Made by a program: the position numbers and the translations under genes. The notes under the pieces were generated by a model, which did not search any database, was not told the origin of the DNA, and was given only the letters and a program-made list of their open reading frames with translations. From an uncultured Oscillospiraceae bacterium (GTDB taxonomy: Bacteria; Bacillota; Clostridia; Oscillospirales; Oscillospiraceae), in contig CANQSJ010000002.1 in NCBI GenBank assembly GCA_947626495.1, forward strand, positions 62,001 through 126,000: a stretch of DNA of 64,000 nucleotides. Direction: 5' to 3'. Shown piece after piece: positions 50,354 through 57,921 of this stretch (positions are counted from its first letter, which is position 1; each line of letters starts with the position of its first letter).

Positions 50354-51685
50354 ATGATGAACAAGAAATCGCGCAAGTGCCCCAACTGCGGGGCATCCGT
50401 ATCCGCGGACATGAAATACTGCCGCAAGTGCCACGCCAGGCTGGACACCGGCCGGGTGGAGGTGCTGGGCAGCCGTCCTTCCCGGCGGAACCGGGAGGAT
50501 GAGGACGCGCTGCGGAACCTGCCCCGGCCCGTGCGGCCGGCGGAGGAGCAGCCCGAGCAGCCTGTTTCCCGGGGAGACGGCTTTTTCACCCCCGGCCAGG
50601 CGGAGGAGCCGGAGCAGTACGCCGCCAAGAGCGCGGTCCCTGACAGCCGTCCCGGCCAGACCGCCAAGGGCGGCAGCCAGCCCGGCGGCCCCGGCCGCCG
50701 CTCCGACCGGAACCTGTGGCAGATCATCGCGGTGCTGGCGGTGATCCTGGTGATCATCATCATCGCCATCGTGCTGGTCATCAAGCTGAACAAGCCCGCG
50801 GAGGACGCCAACATCCAGCCGTCCGAGCCCTTTGAGGGCGTCCATGTGATCGAGAGCGTCACCCCCAGTCCCGAGCCCAGCGCGGAGCCCTCGGCCAGCC
50901 CCATCCCCACCGCGTCTCTGCCGGAGACCGGCGACGAGCAGGCCAGCCCGCCTCCTCCCGAGGAGCCCTCTCCCTCTCCCTCCGCCAGCCCCAATCCCTT
51001 TAATGTGACGGGCATGAACGACACGGTCTACATCGCCGGCAACGGCGTGAACATCCGCTCCGGCCCGGGCACCGACTACGAGGTGCTGGGCAACGAGAGC
51101 GCGGGCTATGAGCTGCAGCGCACCGGCAAGACCGACAACGGCTGGAGCCGGGTTTACTACAAGGGCGCGGAGGCCTACGTGATCGACACGCTGATCTCCA
51201 CCACCAAGCCCGAGGAGAAGACCGATTTCAACGTCACCGAGGCCTCCGGCACCGTCACCGTGCTCAGCGCCGCCAATCTGCGCACCGGCCCCGGCCAGAA
51301 TTACAGCGTGGACTCCGTGGCCCAGGCGGGCACCCAGCTGACCCGTACCGGCACCTCCGGCAGCTGGACCAGGGTGCAGTATAACGGCAAGGAGCTGTTC
51401 GTCGCCACCGGCCTGGTCTCCGACGACTCCTCCTCCGGCGGTACCTCTTCCGGCGGCACATCCTCCGGCGGCACCTCCTCCGGCGGCACCTCCTCCGGGG
51501 AGAGCGGCACCGTCACCGGCAACGGCGTGCGCGTCCGCTCCGGCCCGGGCACCGGCTACAACGTGCTGGGCTACATGAACTCCGGCAGCACCGTCTCCAT
51601 CCTGGGCGAGGAGAGCGGCTGGTACAAGATCACCTATAACGGCCAGACCGGCTACATCTCCGCCGATTACGTGAAGAAAAACTGA
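50354..51685 (+). CDS. Zinc-ribbon membrane protein with three bacterial SH3 domains
   Basis: This 443-residue protein begins with a zinc ribbon (CPNCGAS...YCRKC, about residues 9-26). A charged Pro/Gly-rich region is followed by one transmembrane helix (about 127-150) and a long Pro/Ser linker (about 170-215). Three SH3b repeats follow outside the membrane: about 225-283 (NIRSGPGTDYEVLG), 295-353 (LRTGPGQNYSV) and 385-443 (VRSGPGTGYNVLG). A run of SSGGT units separates the last two. SH3b domains usually bind peptidoglycan. The cytoplasmic ribbon with extracellular wall binding suggests a sensor or anchor. Confidence 0.85.
   Translation: MMNKKSRKCPNCGASVSADMKYCRKCHARLDTGRVEVLGSRPSRRNREDEDALRNLPRPVRPAEEQPEQPVSRGDGFFTPGQAEEPEQYAAKSAVPDSRPGQTAKGGSQPGGPGRRSDRNLWQIIAVLAVILVIIIIAIVLVIKLNKPAEDANIQPSEPFEGVHVIESVTPSPEPSAEPSASPIPTASLPETGDEQASPPPPEEPSPSPSASPNPFNVTGMNDTVYIAGNGVNIRSGPGTDYEVLGNESAGYELQRTGKTDNGWSRVYYKGAEAYVIDTLISTTKPEEKTDFNVTEASGTVTVLSAANLRTGPGQNYSVDSVAQAGTQLTRTGTSGSWTRVQYNGKELFVATGLVSDDSSSGGTSSGGTSSGGTSSGGTSSGESGTVTGNGVRVRSGPGTGYNVLGYMNSGSTVSILGEESGWYKITYNGQTGYISADYVKKN
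51427..51495. repeat. Coding repeats for the Ser-Gly-Gly-Thr linker
   Basis: About five copies of a 15-base unit (TCCTCCGGCGGCACC with small changes) encode SSGGT between the second and third SH3 domains of the zinc-ribbon protein. Confidence 0.8.
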
Positions 51686-51698
51686 GTTTATAACGGCA

Positions 51699-51731
51699 GC
51701 CGCCGGACCCTCGGGTCCGGCGGCGTTTTTT
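51699..51731 (+). terminator. Terminator of the SH3-protein gene
   Basis: An 11-bp perfect stem (51699-51709 with 51714-51724, loop CTCG) is followed by six T. Confidence 0.9.
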
Positions 51732-51811
51732 GCGGGCGCGGGGGCGATTCTACCGCCGGTCGGTTGCCAAAAGCGGCCCCGCGGGGGTACAATGGCCCCG
51801 AGGTGAGAGCC

Positions 51812-52582
51812 ATGCATGCCATCGACAAGGAGCAGTTCGGCGCCTTCGTGGCGCTGCTGCGCAAGGAAAAGGCCATGACCCAGCGGGATCTGGCCCAAAA
51901 GCTGTATGTGTCGGACAAGGCCGTCTCCAAGTGGGAGCGGGGCCTGGCGCTGCCGGACGTGGCGCTGCTGACGCCCCTGGCGGAGGCGCTGGGCGTGACG
52001 GTGGCGGAGCTGCTGGATGGCCGGCGGCTGGAGCAGGCGGAGCCGGTGAGCGCCCAGGAGGCGGAGCGGCTGCTGCGCCGGATCATCGACCTGTCGGGGG
52101 AAAAGGCGGCCCGGGGCGGACCGGACCGGAAAAAGTGGGCGGCGCGGTATTTTCTGTGCCTCATCCCCACGGCGGGGGAGCTGGCCTGGCTGATCCGGCT
52201 GATGACGGTGACCGACACGGAGCACTGGGCGGTGTACCACCCGGCGGCGCTGCTGGCGGCCCTGGCCGCCGGGTTCGGGCTCTACTTCTGCCTGTTCGCC
52301 AAGACACGCCTGCCCTGGTATCACGACGTGGGGCAGCTGGGGTTTTACTACGACGGGCCGGTGCGCATGAACGTGCCGGGGGTGCGGTTCACCAACCGCA
52401 ACTGGCCCCACATCCTGCGCTGGACGCGGGTGTGGTGCCTTTTGAGCATGACCCTGAGCGGGGCCGTGTGCCTGCTGGCGAAGGCGCTGCTGGGGCCGGG
52501 GCCGGCGGCCCAGTGGCTGCCCATGGCATCCCTGGCGGGGCTGCTGGCGGCCATCTACGTGCCCGGACGAAAATACGAGTGA
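51812..52582 (+). CDS. XRE-family regulator with C-terminal membrane domain
   Basis: ATG 51812 follows GAGGTGAG and gives 256 residues. An N-terminal helix-turn-helix (about 8-62, MTQRDLAQKLYVSDKAVSKWERG) has the Clostridia-type SDKAVSKWE core. Three or four hydrophobic helices (about 112-130, 143-166, 205-225, 232-250) place the rest in the membrane. Such membrane-tethered XRE regulators often control neighbouring transport or envelope genes. The target is unknown; the adjacent minus-strand zinc-finger/SPFH cluster is a candidate by position only. Confidence 0.8.
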   Translation: MHAIDKEQFGAFVALLRKEKAMTQRDLAQKLYVSDKAVSKWERGLALPDVALLTPLAEALGVTVAELLDGRRLEQAEPVSAQEAERLLRRIIDLSGEKAARGGPDRKKWAARYFLCLIPTAGELAWLIRLMTVTDTEHWAVYHPAALLAALAAGFGLYFCLFAKTRLPWYHDVGQLGFYYDGPVRMNVPGVRFTNRNWPHILRWTRVWCLLSMTLSGAVCLLAKALLGPGPAAQWLPMASLAGLLAAIYVPGRKYE

Positions 52583-52587
52583 CAGCG

Positions 52588-52622
52588 CGAAGCGCGCCCC
52601 ATCAGGGCGCGCTTCGGTTTTT
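52588..52622. terminator. Bidirectional terminator
   Basis: A 12-bp stem (52588-52599 with 52605-52616) is followed by a T run. It ends the convergent genes at 52582 and 52629. Confidence 0.8.
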
Positions 52623-52628
52623 GTTGTG

Positions 52629-53771
52629 TCAGCGCTCTTTGGTGAGTTCGGAATTGATTTCGTCAACTCGATTCTGAAGAGGCTCAATTTCCTTTTCAAT
52701 TTTACTTTTGGCGTTCACCAGCCTGTCAATAACCTTTTTCAATTCAAGACTGGCTTCTTCAATCTTTTCTTCGATAGCCTTTTTCTCTTTTCCCTTGAAA
52801 AGGCCGAGAGAACTCTTTTCCGCAGATAATGCATCAATGCGTTTCTGAATATTCTCTTTCTCTGAACCTTCGGGAATACTGTTGATTTCTTCTTGTAACA
52901 ACGAGATTTGTTCCTGCAAAGCTGCACGTTCTGTCTCAAGCGCGGTTTTTTCGGCAGCATGAGCATTCCAATATGAAACCTTTCGGGCTTCCGCTTCAGC
53001 GTCTGCTTTTGCTTTGAATTCCGCTTCTCTCGATTCTTCAAGCTTTATCTTATCTGCAAGCGCATCCCTGAACATTTTATCAAAGCTGACTCTATGATTT
53101 TGAACGGAATATGTAGCATAAATCAGTCTGCCAGAAGGGGAAAACGCATTTTTCGAATTTTCACAAAGCTGTTGACAATCCTTAATCTCATCCTCCATTA
53201 AGCTCTTGCTTAGAAACGGAATTCCCACAAGAATAGACTGCCACTGCTGCATAACTTTTTGAATGTATTCACACCCACTTGTTCCAGGCATTTTCTGTGC
53301 TATGATAAGCAAGCCCACTATCTGCGCTTTAATTGCATAATACACCTCTGATGAAACCTTATATTTTTGTGAGTCAGGGGCAAGATTAACCGCTCGCTTT
53401 GCTGCGGTAAGTGCCTGGGGTACCTTGATATTCTTAAGAGTTGACCCCCAGCCAGCAGCCTTAGCTCTCAACACCCATGCTTCATAATTATCCCGATCGA
53501 TTTCAAGAATTCGATCGCAATAGCTAACTACGCCCTCAATATCTTCACCATCCAGGGCGGACTTTGCCATTTCAAGATAGTTGTTAATCTGTTCTTTTTT
53601 TACAGCAGAATCATCGACTCGAACAGTACCTGTTACCTCGACCGTCCCCTCGATCATCATCTTTTTTGCTTCTTCGATGGAATACTTGCACCCGCAGGTT
53701 TGGCATACGAATACGCCTCCATCTTTAATGAGGTCCGTGCTTCCGCACATTTCGCAAGTGAGCTGTTTCAT
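52629..53771 (-). CDS. TFIIB-type zinc-finger, coiled-coil protein
   Basis: This 380-residue protein starts with a zinc ribbon, CEMCGSTDLIKDGGVFVCQTCGCKY (Cys at residues 6, 9, 24 and 27 approximately). A helical TPR-like region (about 65-215) is followed by a long coiled coil rich in Glu, Lys and Ala (about 230-380). No enzyme motif is seen. Related zinc-finger proteins are common and uncharacterised in gut Clostridia. The gene is distinctly AT-rich against its surroundings, implying transfer, and shares an ATGA overlap with the DUF1413 gene upstream. It is the last gene of a four-gene minus-strand cluster. Confidence 0.75.
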   Translation of the reverse strand: MKQLTCEMCGSTDLIKDGGVFVCQTCGCKYSIEEAKKMMIEGTVEVTGTVRVDDSAVKKEQINNYLEMAKSALDGEDIEGVVSYCDRILEIDRDNYEAWVLRAKAAGWGSTLKNIKVPQALTAAKRAVNLAPDSQKYKVSSEVYYAIKAQIVGLLIIAQKMPGTSGCEYIQKVMQQWQSILVGIPFLSKSLMEDEIKDCQQLCENSKNAFSPSGRLIYATYSVQNHRVSFDKMFRDALADKIKLEESREAEFKAKADAEAEARKVSYWNAHAAEKTALETERAALQEQISLLQEEINSIPEGSEKENIQKRIDALSAEKSSLGLFKGKEKKAIEEKIEEASLELKKVIDRLVNAKSKIEKEIEPLQNRVDEINSELTKER

Positions 53772-54016
53772 AAATGACTCTCCTTTATTTTTATATATTT
53801 TGCGTGGTTATTTTTCTTCCTGTCAACATACTTGATTCCTAGAATCCTCCCATCCAGAACTTCGTTTTTAAAATGTATACCAAAACGAATTCGATCTCCT
53901 TTAGAGAGACCTTCCCACTCTATTTCATAGAACAGATTTCTTAGTTCAAATTCTTTGCCGATAGGTAGTTTTTCTATTTCCTGCTTTGCTTTCATTAGCC
54001 ACGATTGTGTGTCCAT
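53768..54016 (-). CDS. DUF1413-family protein
   Basis: This 82-residue protein matches the DUF1413 pattern: LPIGKEFELRNLFYEIEWEG, LSKGDRIRFGIHFKNEV and a basic C-terminus. It reads like a small winged-helix or ribbon fold, but no function is established. It is AT-rich and overlaps the zinc-finger gene by 4 bases, so the two are likely to have moved and to work together. Confidence 0.75.
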   Translation of the reverse strand: MDTQSWLMKAKQEIEKLPIGKEFELRNLFYEIEWEGLSKGDRIRFGIHFKNEVLDGRILGIKYVDRKKNNHAKYIKIKESHL

Positions 54017-54025
54017 TTCAATACC

Positions 54026-54442
54026 TCACAATTCCCTGTGATGGTCTTTTTGTCTGCCGTCCACGTGCGCGATGTGGTTTTTTGCCAGCAGGGACAACAG
54101 CAGCAGCACCCACATGACGACGGCCAGCGCCGCGTTGAGCAGCACGGCGAGCCGGGCCGAGGCCTGCCAGAAGGGGAACACCAGGCAGGGGATGAGCTGC
54201 AGCAGCATGTACAGCGCGGACAGCATGAACGCCGGCATCCGGAAAAAGACGCCGTCCGCCGTCCCCGCGCCGCGCCACAGATACAGCCACAGGACCAGCT
54301 GGGAGACGAAGGCGAAGAGGGTGAAGCCCAGGGTGATCCAGACCGCGGCCGTATAGGCCCGGGCCAGGCAGAGCAGCAGCCCACACTCCGCGGCCAGGCC
54401 GATGGCCCAGAGGGCGCCGCTCAACAGCTTGTTGCTTTTCAC
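54026..54442 (-). CDS. Four-helix membrane protein, unknown function
   Basis: This 138-residue protein has four clear hydrophobic segments (about 8-28, 33-54, 67-88 and 98-118) and a charged tail. It is GC-rich, unlike the two genes that follow it. Its ATG lies 3 bases after the SPFH gene stop, implying co-expression. No family was recognised. Confidence 0.65.
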   Translation of the reverse strand: MKSNKLLSGALWAIGLAAECGLLLCLARAYTAAVWITLGFTLFAFVSQLVLWLYLWRGAGTADGVFFRMPAFMLSALYMLLQLIPCLVFPFWQASARLAVLLNAALAVVMWVLLLLSLLAKNHIAHVDGRQKDHHREL

Positions 54443-54445
54443 CGG

Positions 54446-55609
54446 TCAGCCCTCCCTTCTCGCGCCGCATTTGGGGCAGAACTTTCCGGGCCGCTCAAAG
54501 ACGTATCCGCACTGGGCGCAGCGGGCGGGGGCGGCCACCGGCGCGCCGCAGTTGTCGCAGAACGCCGCCCCCGGCGGCAGCTTCGCGCCGCAGTTGTCGC
54601 AGAAGGCCGTCTCCGCCGACTGCGCCGCCGCGCCGGCGAAGGCCCCGGTGACGGCGCTGCCCACGACGCCGCCCACCGCGCCGCCGACGCCGGCCATGGT
54701 GCCCAGGCCCACGCCCATGTTCGTGAACTGGCCCACGGCCTCGTTTTCCGCCACCTTTTCCGCCACGGCAAAGCCCCGCTCCTGTTGGTATGTATAACCC
54801 TCCTGCCGGCGCTTCGTGGCCAGGGCCTCCGATTCGATGACCATCTTCTGCGCCTCGGTCTGCTTGTCGATGACGCCCACCTGCTGGCGCAGCTTCGCCT
54901 CGGCGATGTCCGCGTACCGGCGGAAGTGCAGCTCTTTGAACTTCTCGTACTGCGGCTCGCCGTCGGGCTTGGATATGGTGGTCACGAAAAACCGCTCCAG
55001 GGCGATGCCGTAATCGGCGAAGTCCGGGATCAGCTTCTGCCGCAGCGCCTCGGAGAAGTCCAGCAGCCTCTCGTCGATCTCAAAGATGTTGACGGCGTCG
55101 GCTTTCAGCACCTGCGCTATATAGGTCTTGATCTTCGTCATCAGAAACGCGCGGAAATAGGATGTGAGCCTGGCCTGGCTGAGGTCGCGCTCGGTGCCCA
55201 CCAGCTTGACCAGCAGCTTTTTGGAGTCGTCCGCCCGCAGGCTCATCTCGCCGTTCGCCCCGATGGAAAGCGGGAAGCCGTAGGTCGGCTCCACGTACTG
55301 GACCCGGCTGTCCGTGCCCCAGCGGATGGCCATCTGCTCGGTCTTGTTTATGAAATAGACCTCGCAGTGGAACGGCGTCTCGCCGCCGGTGGGGATGTTG
55401 GCGATTTTTCGCAGCAGCGGGATGTTCTGGGTCTCCAGGGTATAGCGCCCGGAGCCGAACAGGTCCAGCGGCTGGCCGTTCAAAAAGAAGACGGCCTCCT
55501 GGGTCTCGTGAACGATCAGCTGGGAGGACGTGCTGAAGTCCTCCCGGGGGTGTTTCCATACGAAGGTCGAGTTGTCGCCTTCATATTTGATGATGTCTAG
55601 GATCGCCAT
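54446..55609 (-). CDS. SPFH-domain protein with two C-terminal zinc ribbons (YdjI-like)
   Basis: ATG 55609 follows GGAGGTG and gives 387 residues. An N-terminal region (DIIKYEGDNSTFVWKHP) and an SPFH/band-7 core (about 25-260, including FEIDERLLDFSEALRQKL and YGIALERFFVTTISKPDG) match the virion-core/YdjI family. A helical stretch (about 260-300) and a Gly/Ala-rich segment (about 305-335) follow. The end carries double zinc ribbons (AFCDNCGAKLPPGAAFCDNCG and CAQCGYVFERPGKFCPKCG). YdjI-type proteins organise membranes and, in Bacillus, recruit a PspA-like stress protein. A 108-bp palindrome lies upstream. Confidence 0.85.
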   Translation of the reverse strand: MAILDIIKYEGDNSTFVWKHPREDFSTSSQLIVHETQEAVFFLNGQPLDLFGSGRYTLETQNIPLLRKIANIPTGGETPFHCEVYFINKTEQMAIRWGTDSRVQYVEPTYGFPLSIGANGEMSLRADDSKKLLVKLVGTERDLSQARLTSYFRAFLMTKIKTYIAQVLKADAVNIFEIDERLLDFSEALRQKLIPDFADYGIALERFFVTTISKPDGEPQYEKFKELHFRRYADIAEAKLRQQVGVIDKQTEAQKMVIESEALATKRRQEGYTYQQERGFAVAEKVAENEAVGQFTNMGVGLGTMAGVGGAVGGVVGSAVTGAFAGAAAQSAETAFCDNCGAKLPPGAAFCDNCGAPVAAPARCAQCGYVFERPGKFCPKCGARREG

Positions 55610-55681
55610 TTCTTTCACCTCCAGTGCAACAAAAAAGTGCGCGGCCCGGAGGCCACGCACGAAAAACGCAGTCTCCATTGC

Positions 55682-55789
55682 TGCCACGCAAGTCTTTGAA
55701 TACACATACAGTGAACACAAAGCGGAGATACGTTTTTACCGGAGGGTAAACGTATCCACTGTATGTGATAAATATTAACTTGCGTGGCA
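55682..55789. repeat. 108-bp nested palindrome
   Basis: Three inverted pairs are nested. TGCCACGCAAGT (55682-55693) pairs with ACTTGCGTGGCA (55778-55789). CACATACAGTG (55703-55713) pairs with CACTGTATGTG (55757-55767). GATACGTTT plus ACC pairs with GGT plus AAACGTATC (55727-55756), closing on a GGAG loop. All matches are exact, with unpaired bases between blocks. It lies 73 bases upstream of the SPFH start and 169 bases upstream of mscL. Confidence 0.85.
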
Positions 55790-55843
55790 AGGCTAGTATA
55801 TCACGGGCAAGACCGCTTTACAAGCGCTTTTCCACTGTCCTGG

Positions 55844-55874
55844 GCGCCCCTGCCGGAGGGCGCTTCGGTTTTTT
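55844..55874 (+). terminator. Plus-strand terminator with no coding gene before it
   Basis: A GCGCCC/GGGCGC stem (55844-55849 with 55858-55863) is followed by TTCGG and six T. The nearest plus-strand gene upstream ends at 52582, so it may end a short noncoding transcript from the palindrome region. Confidence 0.5.
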
Positions 55875-55875
55875 C

Positions 55876-55904
55876 TTGCCTTTTTTCCCGCCAGGGGTTA
55901 GTAT
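55876..55904 (+). promoter_or_regulatory. Promoter of mscL
   Basis: TTGCCT (55876-55881) and TAGTAT (55899-55904) are 17 bases apart. Confidence 0.6.
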
Positions 55905-55910
55905 ATGGGA

Positions 55911-55939
55911 CAGAAAAAACGCCCCGGAGGTCCGGGGCG
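55911..55939 (-). terminator. Minus-strand hairpin in the mscL leader
   Basis: A 9-bp stem (55920-55928 with 55931-55939) is followed on the minus strand by six T. It would stop antisense transcription from mscL. In the plus-strand leader it forms a hairpin just before the ribosome site. Confidence 0.55.
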
Positions 55940-55957
55940 AAAGAAAGGTGCGCACAA

Positions 55958-56446
55958 ATGAAAAAGTTCTTCCAGGAATTCAAGGAATTCGCCACCCGGG
56001 GCAACGTGGTGGACCTGGCGGTAGGCGTCATCATCGGCGCCGCTTTCCAGAAGATCGTCACCAGCGCGGTCAACGACCTGGTGATGCCCCTGGTGGGCCT
56101 CATCACCGGCAACTCCAACTTCAACGACGCCTTCTTCATCCTCCGGCTGCCGGAGGGGGTGAGCGCCGAGCAGGTGACCAGCCTGGCCACCGCCACGGAG
56201 CTGGGCGTGACCACCTTCAACTACGGCGCGTTCATCTCCGCGGTGATCGACTTTCTCATCATGGCCTTCGTCATCTTCCTGATGATCAAGGCCCTGAACA
56301 AGGCCAGCTCCCTCACCCACCACAAGGCCGAGGAGCCGGAAGCGCCCGCCGAGCCCGCCACCAAGATCTGCCCCTACTGCCTGAGCGAGATCCCCTACAA
56401 GGCCGTCAAGTGCGCCCACTGCGGGTCCGATCTGAAGGAAGAGTGA
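55958..56446 (+). CDS. mscL: Large-conductance mechanosensitive channel MscL with zinc ribbon
   Basis: ATG 55958 follows AAAGGTG and gives 162 residues. MscL signatures are FKEFATRGNVVDLAVGVIIG (N-terminal helix and TM1), KIVTSAVNDLVMPLVG and a second helix (about 90-115, VIDFLIMAFVIFLMIKALNK). It releases solutes on osmotic downshock. After the usual cytoplasmic helix it adds CPYCLSEIPYKAVKCAHCGSD (Cys about 141, 144, 155, 158; read across the last 25 residues), a zinc ribbon. This tail occurs in some Firmicute MscL proteins and could gate or tether the channel. Confidence 0.92.
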   Translation: MKKFFQEFKEFATRGNVVDLAVGVIIGAAFQKIVTSAVNDLVMPLVGLITGNSNFNDAFFILRLPEGVSAEQVTSLATATELGVTTFNYGAFISAVIDFLIMAFVIFLMIKALNKASSLTHHKAEEPEAPAEPATKICPYCLSEIPYKAVKCAHCGSDLKEE

Positions 56447-56452
56447 GATAAA

Positions 56453-56482
56453 AAACCGACCCCCTCTGAGGGGGTCGGTTTT
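56453..56482. terminator. Bidirectional terminator, mscL / ybaK
   Basis: AAAAACCGACCCC and GGGGTCGGTTTTTT form a stem around CTCTGA with A and T runs on either side. Confidence 0.9.
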
Positions 56483-56944
56483 TTATGCCTTTGTGACGTC
56501 GGCGCACGCCCCGTCCGTGAACCGGATCAGATCCTCCGGCGCCAGTTCCATCTGCAGGCCCCGCTGGCCGGCGCTGACGTAGATCCGCTCATACAGCAGG
56601 GCCGTCTCGTCGAAGACGGTGGGGAATTTCTTTTTCATCCCCACCGGGGAGCAGCCCCCGTGGACGTAGCCGGTGAGGGGCAGCAGCTCCTTCAGATGGA
56701 TCATCTCCACCCGCTTGTCCCCGGCGGCCGCGGCGCATTTTTTCAGATCCAGCTCCTGGTCCACCGGGATGCAGAACACCAAAATACCCCGCTTCTCCCC
56801 CCGGGTGACCAGGGTCTTGAACATCCGCTCCCGCTGCGCCGGATCGTCGCAGGCGCAGGGGTCGTCGTCGGAATAGGTATACTCCCGCAGGGCGTATCCG
56901 ATCCCGGCGGACTCCAGCTGGCGCAGGGCGTTGGTCTTGGTCAT
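56483..56944 (-). CDS. ybaK: Cys-tRNA(Pro)/Cys-tRNA(Cys) deacylase YbaK/EbsC
   Basis: ATG 56944 gives 153 residues. The family core is present: KTLVTRGEKRGILVFCIPVD, the catalytic Lys in LDLKKCAAAAGDK, and GYVHGGCSPVGMKKKFPTVFDE. It hydrolyses Cys mischarged on tRNA-Pro. The start lies one base after the proC stop, so the two are translated from one message. Confidence 0.92.
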   Translation of the reverse strand: MTKTNALRQLESAGIGYALREYTYSDDDPCACDDPAQRERMFKTLVTRGEKRGILVFCIPVDQELDLKKCAAAAGDKRVEMIHLKELLPLTGYVHGGCSPVGMKKKFPTVFDETALLYERIYVSAGQRGLQMELAPEDLIRFTDGACADVTKA

Positions 56945-56945
56945 A

Positions 56946-57746
56946 TCACTTTCCCATCTCTTTCGTCCGCTCCACCGCGGCGATGACGGCCCGGGCGGCA
57001 TCGGACCGGAAGGCGCCCTCCTCCAGGGCCAGCACGCCCCGGATGGTGGACCCGCCGGGGGAACAGACCGCGTCCTTCAGCGCGCCGGGATGGCGGCCGT
57101 CCGCCTGAGCCAGGGCCGCGGCCCCCTCCACCGCCGCGGCGGCGTAGGCCATGGCCTTGGCCCGGGGCATACCGCAGGCGACGGCGCCGTCGGCCAGCGC
57201 CTCGACAAACATGTAGGTGAACGCCGGGGTGCAACCGCCGATGACGCTGGCCACGTCCATCAGACTCTCCGGACAGGCGTCCCAGGTGCCGGCTCCCGCC
57301 ATGGCGGCGATGAGGGCGGGCGCGTCGTCGGGGTCGGTGTCCCTCTCGCACCAAGCCACCAGGCCCTTGCCGATGCCCACCGGGGTGTTGGGGCACAGGC
57401 GGATCACGGGGTAGGCCCCGCCGGCCATGGTCTGAATGGCGGCGGTATCCAGCCCCGCGGCCATGGATACCAGCACGAAGTGGCCCTTCCGGCCGGCCAG
57501 CGCCGGCTGCAGGCTCTCCAGACAGGCGGCCATGTCCTTGGGCTTGACCCCCAGGAAGATGTATTTCGCCGTGCCGGCCACCGTCTCCGGCGTGGCGGCG
57601 ATGCAGCCCAGCTCCGTGGCCAGGGCCACGGCCTTTTCCGCCGTGCGGTTGGACACCAGGATCTGCTTGGGCGAGGTAGTCGTCGCCGCGGCCCGGGCCA
57701 GGGCGCCGCCCATGCTGCCCACACCGATAAATCCCAATTGATACAT
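56946..57746 (-). CDS. proC: Pyrroline-5-carboxylate reductase
   Basis: ProC makes the last step of proline synthesis. The 266-residue protein has the NAD(P)-binding GFIGVGSMGGALARA at the N-terminus, FLGVKPKDM, RLCPNTPVGIGKG and the dimerisation/active-site region VCSPGGSTIRGVLALEEGAFR. It is the first gene of a proC-ybaK pair, which joins proline synthesis with editing of tRNA-Pro, and is divergent from murI. Confidence 0.95.
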   Translation of the reverse strand: MYQLGFIGVGSMGGALARAAATTTSPKQILVSNRTAEKAVALATELGCIAATPETVAGTAKYIFLGVKPKDMAACLESLQPALAGRKGHFVLVSMAAGLDTAAIQTMAGGAYPVIRLCPNTPVGIGKGLVAWCERDTDPDDAPALIAAMAGAGTWDACPESLMDVASVIGGCTPAFTYMFVEALADGAVACGMPRAKAMAYAAAAVEGAAALAQADGRHPGALKDAVCSPGGSTIRGVLALEEGAFRSDAARAVIAAVERTKEMGK

Positions 57747-57790
57747 ATCCGATCCTCCCCTTTTCTCCGGCCCCCGACAGGCGGGCCAGG

Positions 57791-57819
57791 TTGCGAAAGT
57801 GCCCGCCGTGTGATATACT
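57791..57819 (+). promoter_or_regulatory. Promoter of murI
   Basis: TTGCGA (57791-57796) and TATACT (57814-57819) are 17 bases apart. The leader is about 95 bases and rich in GC dyads. Confidence 0.65.
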
Positions 57820-57921
57820 TACTGCCACGGCGGCGGGAAACGCGGTCCGCCGTACCGCCGGTCCCACTCTTATTTTAGGCCCGGCCGGCCCCGCCGTCAA
57901 GCATGATTTGAGGAGAACCAC

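Noticed and set aside
51427-51495. Short regular repeats that could suggest a CRISPR array
   Set aside because: The units are 15 bases with no spacers, in frame, and encode a Ser-Gly-Gly-Thr linker.
50330-52699. Open frame of 789 codons antisense to the SH3 and XRE genes
   Set aside because: It spans two real genes and a strong terminator; it is a GC-driven shadow.
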